This document shows positions 45,027-52,121 of a stretch of 64,000 nucleotides of DNA, in pieces. Both the position numbers and the translations under genes were made by a program. The DNA is taken from NCBI RefSeq assembly GCF_011694515.1, contig NZ_CP050192.1:5036840-5100839 (forward strand), in the 5' to 3' direction. The DNA comes from Mycobacterium sp. DL592 (lineage in GTDB: Bacteria; Actinomycetota; Actinomycetes; Mycobacteriales; Mycobacteriaceae). The notes under the pieces are model-generated. The model saw nothing but the letters and a program-made list of their open reading frames with translations. It was not told the origin of the DNA and searched no databases. How positions within the stretch are numbered: position 1 is the first letter of the stretch; every line of letters starts with the position of its first letter.

Positions 45027-46187
45027 TCAGCCCGGCAGGCCCGTGGCCACCCGGGCCAGCTCGGGGTCGGCCGACGCGGTGTCCAGGACGATGTCGGCGA
45101 TCCGCGACCGGTGCTGCTCGGCGGTCCCGAGCAGCGCGGCGTCGGTGGCCGCGCGCTTGAAGTACAAGTGCGCCTGGTGTTCCCAGGTGAACCCGATACC
45201 GCCGTGGACCTGGATGGTGTCGGCGGCGATCCGGCTGAACGCCGCCGACGCGGTGGCCTGGGCGATGCTCGCCGCCAAGGCCGGGTCGTCGGAGCCGTCG
45301 CTGATCGCCCACACCGCGTGGTAAGCGGTGGAGCGGGCGTGTTCGAGGTCGACGAGCATGTCGGCCAGCTTGTGCTTGACCGCCTGGAACGAGCCGATCA
45401 GGCGGCCGAACTGCAGCCGGGACTTGGCGTATTCGACGGACAGGTCCAGCAGATGTTGGGCGGCCCCGACCTGCTCGACCGCCAGCAGCGCCGAACCGAC
45501 CTGCAGCGCGTGGTCGATGACGCGCTGCGCCTCCTGCGGTCCCGCGACCAGCCGGGCGGGCGCGCTGTCGAAGACGACGGTGGCCTGCGGGCGGGTCAGG
45601 TCCATGGTGACCAGCGGGGTGCGCGTCACACCGGACGCATCGACGGCGTAGAGACCGAGCCCATCGGGTCCCGTTGCGGCGACGAGTATTTCGTCAGCAG
45701 CGCCGGCATCGACCACGCGCTCGACGGTGCCTGTGACGGTGTCGGCGGTGGCGGTCACGCGCACCGCGGCCGGATCGAACGCCCCGGCCTTGTCGGCGAC
45801 GGCGAACGCGGCGGTCTTGTTGCCCTCGACCAGATCGGCCAGCAGAGCGTCGCGCACCGGCCCGGCCGGCGAGGCGACCAGGGCCGGGATGGCCAGGAAG
45901 ACGGTGCCGAACAGCGGTCCGCACGCCAGCGTGGCGCCGAACTCCTCGACCGCGACGGCCTGGTCGACCAGCGAGCCGCCAACGCCGCCGTCGTCCTCGG
46001 GTACCGAGAGCCCGAGCACGCCGAGCTCAGAGCCCAGCCGGTGCCAGACTGCGGGGTCGAAGGGCACCTCGGACTCCATCAGCTGCCGAATCGTCGACTC
46101 GTCGAAGTTGTCCGCGCAGAACTTGCGCATCGCGGTACGCAGCTGCTGCTGCTCGTCGGTGAACGTGAACTCAGCACTCTCAGCCAC
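45027..46187 (-). CDS. Acyl-CoA dehydrogenase, subunit lacking the EGT Glu
   Basis: The GTG at 46187 (VAESAEFTFTDEQQQLRTAM) follows AAGGAGATCC and overlaps the stop of the upstream FadE by eight bases; 386 residues. It has the ACAD fold (YAKSRLQFGRLIGSFQAVKH, IQVHGGIGFTWEHQAHLYFK) but ends in a form without the EGGTSE motif of its partner. Adjacent, overlapping FadE genes of this kind encode alpha2-beta2 dehydrogenases such as the ChsE enzymes. It should bind FAD jointly with the partner. Confidence 0.92.
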   Translation of the reverse strand: MAESAEFTFTDEQQQLRTAMRKFCADNFDESTIRQLMESEVPFDPAVWHRLGSELGVLGLSVPEDDGGVGGSLVDQAVAVEEFGATLACGPLFGTVFLAIPALVASPAGPVRDALLADLVEGNKTAAFAVADKAGAFDPAAVRVTATADTVTGTVERVVDAGAADEILVAATGPDGLGLYAVDASGVTRTPLVTMDLTRPQATVVFDSAPARLVAGPQEAQRVIDHALQVGSALLAVEQVGAAQHLLDLSVEYAKSRLQFGRLIGSFQAVKHKLADMLVDLEHARSTAYHAVWAISDGSDDPALAASIAQATASAAFSRIAADTIQVHGGIGFTWEHQAHLYFKRAATDAALLGTAEQHRSRIADIVLDTASADPELARVATGLPG

Positions 46188-47373
46188 GGGGGATCTCCTT
46201 CCACGGCATGCCGGAATCGGCACGCAGGTCACCGGGCAGGCCGAGGACCCGCTCGCCGAGAATGTTGCGCATCACCTCGGAGGTGCCGCCCTCGATGGTG
46301 TTCGCGCGGCTGCGCAGGAACCGCTGCTGGATCGGCCCGCGCCAGTCGCCGTCCTTGTTGGCGCCGTGCAGTGCGTAGCTGTGGTACAGAATGCCTTCTG
46401 GCCCAAGGAAATCCATGCACCATGAATAGATCTGTTGGTTGAGTTCGGCGCCGACCATTTTGCCGATCGAGCCTTCCGGGCCCGGGCCGCCGGTGGTGGC
46501 CGAGGCGCGGGATCGTTCGGAGGTCAGCCGCTGTGCTTCGGAGCGGAGCCACAGTTGGGTCAGCTTGTCGCGCGATACCGGGGTCTGCAGGTCGGGCCGC
46601 GACGCCCACAGCGCCACCGCCTCGGCGATGGTGCCGCCGCCGCGGCGAGACCCGCTGGCGCCCAGCGCACTTCGTTCGTTCATCAGCGTGGTCATCGCCA
46701 CCCGCCAGCCGTCGCCGACCGCGCCGAGGCGGTGGGTGTCGGGGATGCGGGCGTCGGTGATGTAGACCTCGTTGAACTCGGCCTGGCCGGTCAGCTGGCG
46801 CAGCGGCCGGGTCTGGACACCGGGGGCGTGCATGTCGAGCACGAAGTAGGTCAGGCCCTTGTGCTTGGGGGCATCGGGGTTGGAGCGGGCCAGCAGCAGA
46901 CCCCAGCGCGCGCGGTGGGCCAGGCTGGTCCACACCTTCTGGCCGTTGATCACCCAGTCGTCACCGTCCTGCACCGCGGAGGTGGCCAGGCCCGCGACGT
47001 CGGAGCCGGCGCCGGGCTCGGAAAACAGCTGGCACCAAATGTGTTCGGTGGTGGCCAGCGGGCGCAGCAGTTCCTTCTTGAGCTCGTCGGTCTGGGCGTG
47101 CTCCCGCACGGTCGGGGCCGCCATCCCGTAGCCCATCGGGTTCAGGCCCAGCGGCACCGGGCCGCCGGCGCCCTGCAGGATGCGGTCGGCGACAGCCTGT
47201 AAGCCGCGGGAAAGGCCCAGCCCGCCCTGGCCTTCGGGGAAGTGGATCCAGGACAGTCCGGCGTCGTAACAGGCGCCGAGGAACTCCGGGATCGGGACCT
47301 TCTTGGGGTCGTGGTCGGATACGACCTGCCGGGCCAGGTCGGCGACCCGGTCGGCATCAGCGACGGTGCTCAT
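46180..47373 (-). CDS. Acyl-CoA dehydrogenase, subunit with the IEGGTSE motif
   Basis: The ATG at 47373 opens MSTVADADRVADLARQVVSD; 397 residues. WCQLFSEPGAGSDVAGLATS and VINGQKVWTSLAHRARWGLL are FAD and substrate segments, and RANTIEGGTSEVMRNILGER carries the Glu at the usual catalytic-base position. It forms a probable heterotetramer with the product of the overlapping downstream gene and dehydrogenates an acyl-CoA. The gene is probably leaderless (TATCGT six bases before the ATG), and a 20-bp palindrome covers the region around -41, so it is likely repressor-controlled. Confidence 0.93.
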   Translation of the reverse strand: MSTVADADRVADLARQVVSDHDPKKVPIPEFLGACYDAGLSWIHFPEGQGGLGLSRGLQAVADRILQGAGGPVPLGLNPMGYGMAAPTVREHAQTDELKKELLRPLATTEHIWCQLFSEPGAGSDVAGLATSAVQDGDDWVINGQKVWTSLAHRARWGLLLARSNPDAPKHKGLTYFVLDMHAPGVQTRPLRQLTGQAEFNEVYITDARIPDTHRLGAVGDGWRVAMTTLMNERSALGASGSRRGGGTIAEAVALWASRPDLQTPVSRDKLTQLWLRSEAQRLTSERSRASATTGGPGPEGSIGKMVGAELNQQIYSWCMDFLGPEGILYHSYALHGANKDGDWRGPIQQRFLRSRANTIEGGTSEVMRNILGERVLGLPGDLRADSGMPWKEIPRG

Positions 47374-47379
47374 GTCGCC

Positions 47380-47385
47380 ACGATA
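47380..47385 (-). promoter_or_regulatory. -10 element of the leaderless two-subunit FadE operon
   Basis: TATCGT on the minus strand is followed by GGCGAC and the ATG at 47373. The spacing predicts transcription from the start codon. The expected -35 zone coincides with the palindrome at 47405-47424. Confidence 0.5.
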
Positions 47386-47404
47386 GGGAACGCGATTTCC
47401 GGCC

Positions 47405-47424
47405 TAGTTGGCAGGTGTCAACTA
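47405..47424. promoter_or_regulatory. Probable TetR-type operator of the FadE operon
   Basis: TAGTTGGCAGGTGTCAACTA is a 20-bp near-palindrome with perfect six-base ends (TAGTTG/CAACTA) and matching CA/TG inside. It is centred about 41 bases before the predicted transcription start of the FadE pair. It also overlaps the stop codon of the 55-residue gene. A TetR-family repressor is the likely ligand; which one is unknown. Confidence 0.55.
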
Positions 47425-47589
47425 ATGCAGTTCGTTGGCGTCGCGGGACAGGCTGATGTTGTGCGCGGTGGTGGAATCGGTGCAGGTGATGCCGGCTTCG
47501 TCGCTGGCACAGGTGAGCCCGGCCAGGGTGTGCGTGGTGCCGTAGGCGAGGGCCGCGGCCGCTGTTGCGGCCCATCGAATGCCTGTCAT
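47422..47589 (-). CDS. Very small secreted protein (55 aa)
   Basis: The ATG at 47589 gives a signal-like start (MTGIRWAATAAAALAYGTTH) and a mature segment LTCASDEAGITCTDSTTAHN, then ISLSRDANELH. The TCxSDEAGITCTDS-x-H and LSR pattern with two Cys is familiar from exported mycobacterial proteins ending in a CTDxxTGHFF-like module, so I judge it real despite the size and weak ribosome site. It begins two bases after the vapC stop on the same strand. Function unknown. Confidence 0.6.
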   Translation of the reverse strand: MTGIRWAATAAAALAYGTTHTLAGLTCASDEAGITCTDSTTAHNISLSRDANELH

Positions 47590-47591
47590 GT

Positions 47592-48017
47592 TCAGGACGG
47601 TAGCGGTACCGCGCGTACGTCCAATCCTGAAATGCCCTCGAAGTCGGAGGGATTGCAGGTGTACAGGGGCAGGCCCTGCGCGATCGCCGTGGCCGCGATC
47701 AACGCGTCATACGCGCGGGCCGCGCGCTTTCGTCCGGAGGCCCGCAGCGACGCGGCGACTGCGCCGAATGCACGAGCTGCCGCGCCGTCGAACGCGACGA
47801 CGTCGAAATCCGATTCGGCCTGTTGGAGGTGTGCCTGACGGATTGCCCGTTCGTGATCGGACGCCGTGACGTGTGGACCCACGGACAGCTCCGCCAACGT
47901 GATGGCACTGATGACGGATTCGTCGGGCAGCGTGGATGGCTCCGTCAGCTGACCGAGCAGGATGACTGTTGATGTGTCGAGCATTCCGCGGATCGGCGTG
48001 ACGGCTGCGTCGGTCAC
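47592..48017 (-). CDS. vapC: VapC PIN-domain ribonuclease toxin
   Basis: The GTG at 48017 overlaps the vapB stop as GTGA; 141 residues. The first PIN acidic residue is in GMLDTSTVILLG, a Glu in ISAITLAELSVGPH, and the later Asp residues in RAYDALIAATAIAQGLPLYT and NPSDFEGI. VapC toxins cleave tRNA or rRNA. The acidic site looks intact, so the toxin should be active when not bound by the antitoxin. Confidence 0.92.
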   Translation of the reverse strand: MTDAAVTPIRGMLDTSTVILLGQLTEPSTLPDESVISAITLAELSVGPHVTASDHERAIRQAHLQQAESDFDVVAFDGAAARAFGAVAASLRASGRKRAARAYDALIAATAIAQGLPLYTCNPSDFEGISGLDVRAVPLPS

Positions 48018-48250
48018 AGCGACGAATCCAGGACGGTGTCGATGTCGCGGCGCAGCGATGCCGGATCCATCGGCGGCAGGTGTTTGCGTCGCGCGATCAA
48101 TTCAGCAGGCGCCGGGGAGCGTCGCGGCAGTGGCCGCAACTCCGCCACTGGGCGGCCGTCCCGTGTCACCACGACGAGCTCGCCGTGCTCGACGCGTTCG
48201 AGTACCTCGCCGCCCTTGTTGCGCAGGTCCCGGATGCTAACCGATGTCAT
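48014..48250 (-). CDS. vapB: VapB antitoxin (Phd/YefM-like)
   Basis: The protein has 78 residues from the ATG at 48250. The N-terminal SIRDLRNKGGEVLERVEHGE and LVVVTRDGRPVAELRPLPRR are the Phd/YefM DNA-binding fold; the C-terminal SLRRDIDTVLDSSL should bind VapC. The gene appears leaderless (TACAGT seven bases before the ATG) and has an 18-bp perfect palindrome over its promoter, as expected for autoregulation. Confidence 0.9.
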   Translation of the reverse strand: MTSVSIRDLRNKGGEVLERVEHGELVVVTRDGRPVAELRPLPRRSPAPAELIARRKHLPPMDPASLRRDIDTVLDSSL

Positions 48251-48257
48251 ACCAACT

Positions 48258-48277
48258 ACTGTATCACCGGTGATACA
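48258..48277 (-). promoter_or_regulatory. vapBC promoter and 18-bp operator
   Basis: TGTATCACCGGTGATACA (48260-48277) is a perfect palindrome. The minus-strand -10 TACAGT (48263-48258) overlaps its edge and ends seven bases before the ATG at 48250; TCGATA (48285-48280) is a possible -35. The arms GTATCA/TGATAC are the same as in the Doc-system operator near 15.73 kb. Confidence 0.7.
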
Positions 48278-48359
48278 TCTATCGACCTCCTAAACTAGAA
48301 CGTGTTACCGTTTTGCCGCTGTTCTGCCATGTGAGCGGGCCTGCGACAGAGGAGGCGGC

Positions 48360-49256
48360 ATGTCGGTGCACCGAAGCAAGGCGCAGTCACTTCTGGTGGT
48401 CACCGTGGCCTACGTGCTCGCCATCGCGGCCGGTGCGGCGTGGTTGGTGTGGGGACCCTCGGCCACCGGCAGTCTGCTGCTCGACGCGTTCATCGCCGAC
48501 GTGCTGGCCACCCTGGTGATCTTCGTCTTCAGCCGGGCATACAAGAACTCCAGCTTCTACGACGCGTTCTGGAGCGTGATCCCGCCGCTGCTGCTGCTGT
48601 ATTGGTGGGCGGCCGGCCCGCTGGGGTTGGACTCCGTCCGCTGCTGGCTGGTGACCATCGTGGTCGTGTACTGGGCGATTCGGCTCACCGGCAACTGGGT
48701 CTACGGCTTCCCCGGCCTACACCACGAGGACTGGCGCTACCCACTGCTGCGCGACAGCGCGGGCCGCTGGGAGTTCCTCGCCGACCTGTTCGGCATCCAC
48801 CTGGTGCCGACCGTGCAGGTGTTCCTCGGCATGCTGCCGGTCTACATCGCGGTCACGACCCCCGGCGACGGGCTGGTGTGGCTGAGCTGGGTGGCGCTGG
48901 TCGTCGGCGTCGCGGCGGTGACCCTCGAGCTGGTCGCCGACACCCAGATGCACCGTTTCGTGGCCGCCAAACAGCCTGGGGCCGTGATGGATCAGGGACT
49001 GTGGGCGTGGTCGCGGCATCCCAACTACCTCGGCGAGCTGGGCTTCTGGGTCTCGATGGCGCTATTCGGTGTGGCCGCCTCCCCGGCTGACTGGTGGTGG
49101 CTGTTCGTGGGGGTGGCGGCCATGCTCGCCATGTTCCTCGGCGCGAGCATCCCGTTGATGGAGAAGCGCAGCCTCGAGCGCCGCCCGCACTACCAGGCCG
49201 TCATCGACACCGTGCCCAAGCTGATTCCGCGCCCGCCGCGCAAGGCCGTCGCGTGA
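48360..49256 (+). CDS. DUF1295 membrane protein (steroid 5-alpha-reductase-like fold)
   Basis: The ATG at 48360 follows GAGGAGGC; 298 residues with about seven membrane helices. The C-terminal signature MDQGLWAWSRHPNYLGELGF and PLMEKRSLERRPHYQAVIDT is that of DUF1295, related to steroid 5-alpha-reductase and isoprenylcysteine methyltransferase. Such proteins may reduce a double bond of a lipid or sterol using NADPH, but the family is not characterised in mycobacteria. It overlaps the next gene as GTGA. Confidence 0.88.
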   Translation: MSVHRSKAQSLLVVTVAYVLAIAAGAAWLVWGPSATGSLLLDAFIADVLATLVIFVFSRAYKNSSFYDAFWSVIPPLLLLYWWAAGPLGLDSVRCWLVTIVVVYWAIRLTGNWVYGFPGLHHEDWRYPLLRDSAGRWEFLADLFGIHLVPTVQVFLGMLPVYIAVTTPGDGLVWLSWVALVVGVAAVTLELVADTQMHRFVAAKQPGAVMDQGLWAWSRHPNYLGELGFWVSMALFGVAASPADWWWLFVGVAAMLAMFLGASIPLMEKRSLERRPHYQAVIDTVPKLIPRPPRKAVA

Positions 49257-50377
49257 GCCGGCCGCGGGTCGTCATCGCGGGACTGGGCGACAGCGGGGTG
49301 CTCACCGCGATCAAGCTGTCCCGGCACGCCGACATCGTCGGGATCTCGGTCAAACCCGGACTGGTCAGCGGCCAGGAACTCGGCCTGCGGGTGGCCCGGC
49401 CCAAGGACTGGGCCCGCGACAACTGGATTCCGTTCGAGAAGTTCCGCGGCCTCGACCGGGTGCGCACCGTGCAGGCCACCCTGACCGGGGTGGACTTCGA
49501 ACACCGTGTGGTCCACGCCCAGGCCCCGGACGGCACCCCGGTCGAGGAGCCCTACGACGTTCTGGTGATCTCCACCGGGGTGAGCAACGGGTTCTGGCGC
49601 AAACCGACAGTGCAGACCCCCGAGGAGATCGCCGCCGACCTCACAGTCACCCACGACCGGCTGGCCGCGGCGCGCTCGGTGATCGTCGTCGGCGGCGGGG
49701 CGGCGGCGGTCAGCACCGTGGCCAACCTGGCCATCACGTGGCCTGACAAGAAGGTCGACCTCTACTACCCGCACGAGCGCCCACTGGTCGAGCACCACCC
49801 GAGAACGTGGGAACAGTTGCAGGACAAGCTGATCAAGCTCCGGGTGGGCCTGCACCCCGGCCACCGGGCGGTGATTCCCGACGGCTTCGAGTGCAACGAG
49901 ATCACCGCCGAGCCGGTGCAGTGGAGCACCGGTCAGCCGGCGGCTACGGCCGACGCAGTGATCTGGGCGATCGGCAAGGTGCGGCCCAACACCTCCTGGC
50001 TGCCCCCGGAGCTGCTCGACGACGACGGCTTCATCAAGGTCACCCCGGAGCTGCGGGTGTGCGGCCACGAACGGGTCTTCGCCATCGGCGATGTCGCGGC
50101 CACCGACCCGCTGCGGGCCTCGGCACGGGCTCGGGCCGACGGGATGCTGGCGCACAACATCCGCGCCGAACTCGAGGGCGGCACGCTCAAGACCTACCGG
50201 GCGCCCCGGCGGCGCTGGGGATCGGTGGTCGGCATCCAGCCCGACGGCCTGGAGGTGTTCGCCCCCAACGGGCGCAAGTTCCGGTTCCCGGCCTGGTCGA
50301 TCGACCGGCTGCTGATGCCGCTGATCGTGCGCCGCGGCATCTACGGCGGGGTGCGCCAGAACCGGCCGCCGCTGTAG
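49253..50377 (+). CDS. FAD-dependent pyridine nucleotide-disulfide oxidoreductase (NDH-2/AIF-like)
   Basis: The GTG at 49253 overlaps the DUF1295 stop; 374 residues. The FAD dinucleotide motif is VVIAGLGDSGVLTAIKL, the NAD(P)H motif SVIVVGGGAAAVSTVANLAI, and the C-terminal FAD segment RVFAIGDVAATDPLRASARA. No redox-active Cys pair is present, which points to an NDH-2/AIF/ferredoxin-reductase-like enzyme. Tight coupling to the DUF1295 protein suggests that it supplies reducing equivalents to that putative membrane reductase. Confidence 0.87.
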   Translation: MSRPRVVIAGLGDSGVLTAIKLSRHADIVGISVKPGLVSGQELGLRVARPKDWARDNWIPFEKFRGLDRVRTVQATLTGVDFEHRVVHAQAPDGTPVEEPYDVLVISTGVSNGFWRKPTVQTPEEIAADLTVTHDRLAAARSVIVVGGGAAAVSTVANLAITWPDKKVDLYYPHERPLVEHHPRTWEQLQDKLIKLRVGLHPGHRAVIPDGFECNEITAEPVQWSTGQPAATADAVIWAIGKVRPNTSWLPPELLDDDGFIKVTPELRVCGHERVFAIGDVAATDPLRASARARADGMLAHNIRAELEGGTLKTYRAPRRRWGSVVGIQPDGLEVFAPNGRKFRFPAWSIDRLLMPLIVRRGIYGGVRQNRPPL

Positions 50378-50422
50378 CGGGTCGGCCCAAATACGTTCGA
50401 GGGCAAGCCCATCTCGGCCGAA

Positions 50423-50450
50423 CTGACAGCTCGGCGAATGACGGTACGCT
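50423..50450 (+). promoter_or_regulatory. Promoter of the ESX-2 locus (upstream, leaderless)
   Basis: CTGACA (50423-50428), a 16-base spacer and TACGCT (50445-50450) lie six bases before the GTG at 50457. Both boxes are good sigma-A matches and the spacing predicts a leaderless transcript for the first gene of the locus. Confidence 0.65.
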
Positions 50451-50456
50451 TTCGCT

Positions 50457-51632
50457 GTGGCGAAGTTCGGTCGGAATTCGGCGCGTCAGCGCCTGCGCAG
50501 GGCAACGCGCCAGGCGCTGTCCGTGCCGGCCTTCGACACCCCCGCCGACTGCACACCGTGGGTGATCGGCGGGCTGTGGCCCGCCGAGTTGGAGACTGTC
50601 ACGCCGCAGACCGCGATGGTCGCCGAGTACCTCAAGAACGATCTGCAACGCATCGCGAACTCGGCCAACGAACGGCTGCGGGCCCTGCAGTTCGCCGGTC
50701 ATGCCGACACCGTCCGGCATGCCGAGGAGGCCCGGATCATCAACGTTGCGCGGGCCTTCGCAGTGCTGCGGGTGGAGTCGACGGTTCGCCAATTGCGTAA
50801 CGAGTCATTGGGTTTCGCCGCCGAGTACGCGAGCCTGACCGCCGCACCGGAGCCACCACCACGGCCCAGGCCGACCTTCGATGCCACGGAACTGATCGAC
50901 TTCAGCGAGGATGCCGTCGTCGCAGACGAACCCGTCGGCGAATTCGATCCCGAACCCGTGCCACCGGCGCCGGTCGCTGAGGTGGTCGAGCCCGAGGACG
51001 ACGAGCGGCGGCTCGCTCGACTGCTCGAGTTCGTCGCCCGCCAGGAGCCGGGATTGCGCTGGGCGGTCGGGGACTGCGCCGACGGCACCACCCTCCTAGT
51101 CACCGATCTCGCCCACGGCTGGATTCCCGCCGGGGTCAGATTGCCCGGTGGGGTGGAGCTGCTCGCACCGGGCCGGCGCGGCGGCCGGGTCACCGACCTG
51201 CTCGGTGATGTCGTGCGGTCAGCGGTGTACCACCCCGGCGATCCGTTCGCCCCGGGCCGCGGCGGCGACACTGCCGACTCGCCCGATGCCCGGCGGCTCG
51301 ACGCCGTCGACGACCTCGGCTGGAAGCTGGGTGAAGCCACGCACTGGCGGGACGGTTTGCCACGGATCGTGCACACCCTCGCCAAGGCCGGAGCTGCCCG
51401 AACCGGTGTGGTCGACGCCGAGGTCGATGTGCTGAGGGTGCATTCCGATACCGCCCGCTACCAGTTGCTCGCCCAGTATCCCGACGTTGACGCGGCGTTG
51501 CTGAGCAACTGCTTACTGCTGGCTGCGACGGAGGCAATCGCCACCGGTGACGAGGTGTCGGCGAACTATCACTACGCCTGGTTCGAAGCGCTCGACGCGC
51601 CGCCGGCGAGCCAGTGGCGCGATCAGGCGTGA
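50457..51632 (+). CDS. ESX-2-associated protein, Rv3899c-like
   Basis: The leaderless GTG at 50457 gives 391 residues. The N-terminal half (PWVIGGLWPAELETVTPQTA, helical to about residue 125) is joined by an acidic Pro-rich linker (FDPEPVPPAPVAEVVEPEDD) to a globular C-terminal half (GLRWAVGDCADGTTLLVTDL, HGWIPAGVRLPGGVELLAPG, ARYQLLAQYPDVDAALLSNC). Size and position ahead of the YbaB-like gene and eccB2 match M. tuberculosis Rv3899c as I recall it. Function is not established; a substrate or chaperone role for ESX-2 is plausible. Confidence 0.7.
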   Translation: MAKFGRNSARQRLRRATRQALSVPAFDTPADCTPWVIGGLWPAELETVTPQTAMVAEYLKNDLQRIANSANERLRALQFAGHADTVRHAEEARIINVARAFAVLRVESTVRQLRNESLGFAAEYASLTAAPEPPPRPRPTFDATELIDFSEDAVVADEPVGEFDPEPVPPAPVAEVVEPEDDERRLARLLEFVARQEPGLRWAVGDCADGTTLLVTDLAHGWIPAGVRLPGGVELLAPGRRGGRVTDLLGDVVRSAVYHPGDPFAPGRGGDTADSPDARRLDAVDDLGWKLGEATHWRDGLPRIVHTLAKAGAARTGVVDAEVDVLRVHSDTARYQLLAQYPDVDAALLSNCLLLAATEAIATGDEVSANYHYAWFEALDAPPASQWRDQA

Positions 51633-51700
51633 CGGATGGGACCCAGTGAGGTTGCTGGGACGCTATCCGCCGCCGCCTGACAACCTTCCATATAGGTGAA

Positions 51701-51729
51701 TTGACGCAGGTAATACCACCCTACATACT
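51701..51729 (+). promoter_or_regulatory. Internal ESX-2 promoter before the YbaB-like gene
   Basis: TTGACG (51701-51706), a 17-base spacer and CATACT (51724-51729) are followed by six bases and the ATG at 51736. The -35 is one base from consensus and the spacing is ideal, so a leaderless transcript for the YbaB-like gene and eccB2 is expected. Confidence 0.65.
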
Positions 51730-51735
51730 TGGCGA

Positions 51736-52053
51736 ATGACCAGGGGTGGCAGTGGGGACGGTCTTAGCGAGCGCGACATCGTTGACGCGGTTCTGCGCGA
51801 ACTGAGTGAGGCGGCAGACCGCTGGGAGGCTCTCGTGGCCCAGGCCGAGACCGTCACGTTCAGCGTCGATCTCGGGGACATCCAAGCGGTGGTCAATTCT
51901 GACGGCAAACTTGTAGAGCTGACTCTGCACCCGGCTGTCACCACCAACTACACCCACGGCGAGCTCAGCGACCGGCTCAATCTGGCGTTCGCTGCGCTGC
52001 GCGAAGAGGCCGAGACTGACAACGCGATCCGGTACGGCGGTGGCCTGAGATGA
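51736..52053 (+). CDS. YbaB/EbfC-like (EspL-type) ESX-2-associated protein, Rv3898c-like
   Basis: The 105-residue protein starts at a leaderless ATG at 51736. It shows the YbaB layout: a long N-terminal helix (ERDIVDAVLRELSEAADRWE), then beta strands TVTFSVDLGDIQAVVNSDGK and LVELTLHPAV, then a C-terminal helix. EspL in ESX-1 has this fold and stabilises secretion substrates. The position between the Rv3899c-like gene and eccB2 matches Rv3898c. Its TGA is overlapped by an ATG (ATGA) opening a 23-codon frame. Confidence 0.7.
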   Translation: MTRGGSGDGLSERDIVDAVLRELSEAADRWEALVAQAETVTFSVDLGDIQAVVNSDGKLVELTLHPAVTTNYTHGELSDRLNLAFAALREEAETDNAIRYGGGLR

Positions 52054-52121
52054 CGGCTGTGAGCCCTTCGGCCGGACCCGTCGTCGAGTTGCTGGCGAGA
52101 GGACCGCACCCGTGCCGCTGA
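52050..52121 (+). pseudogene. 23-codon ORF: possible remnant of the Rv3897c/Rv3896c region
   Basis: The ATG at 52050 overlaps the previous stop and encodes MTAVSPSAGPVVELLARGPH, then PCR and stop, ending ten bases inside the eccB2 start region. In M. tuberculosis two genes lie between Rv3898c and eccB2, as I recall; here only this stub remains. It may be the 5' end of the lost gene after a deletion, or a coupling leader that delivers ribosomes to the eccB2 GTG. Evidence is positional only. Confidence 0.35.
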
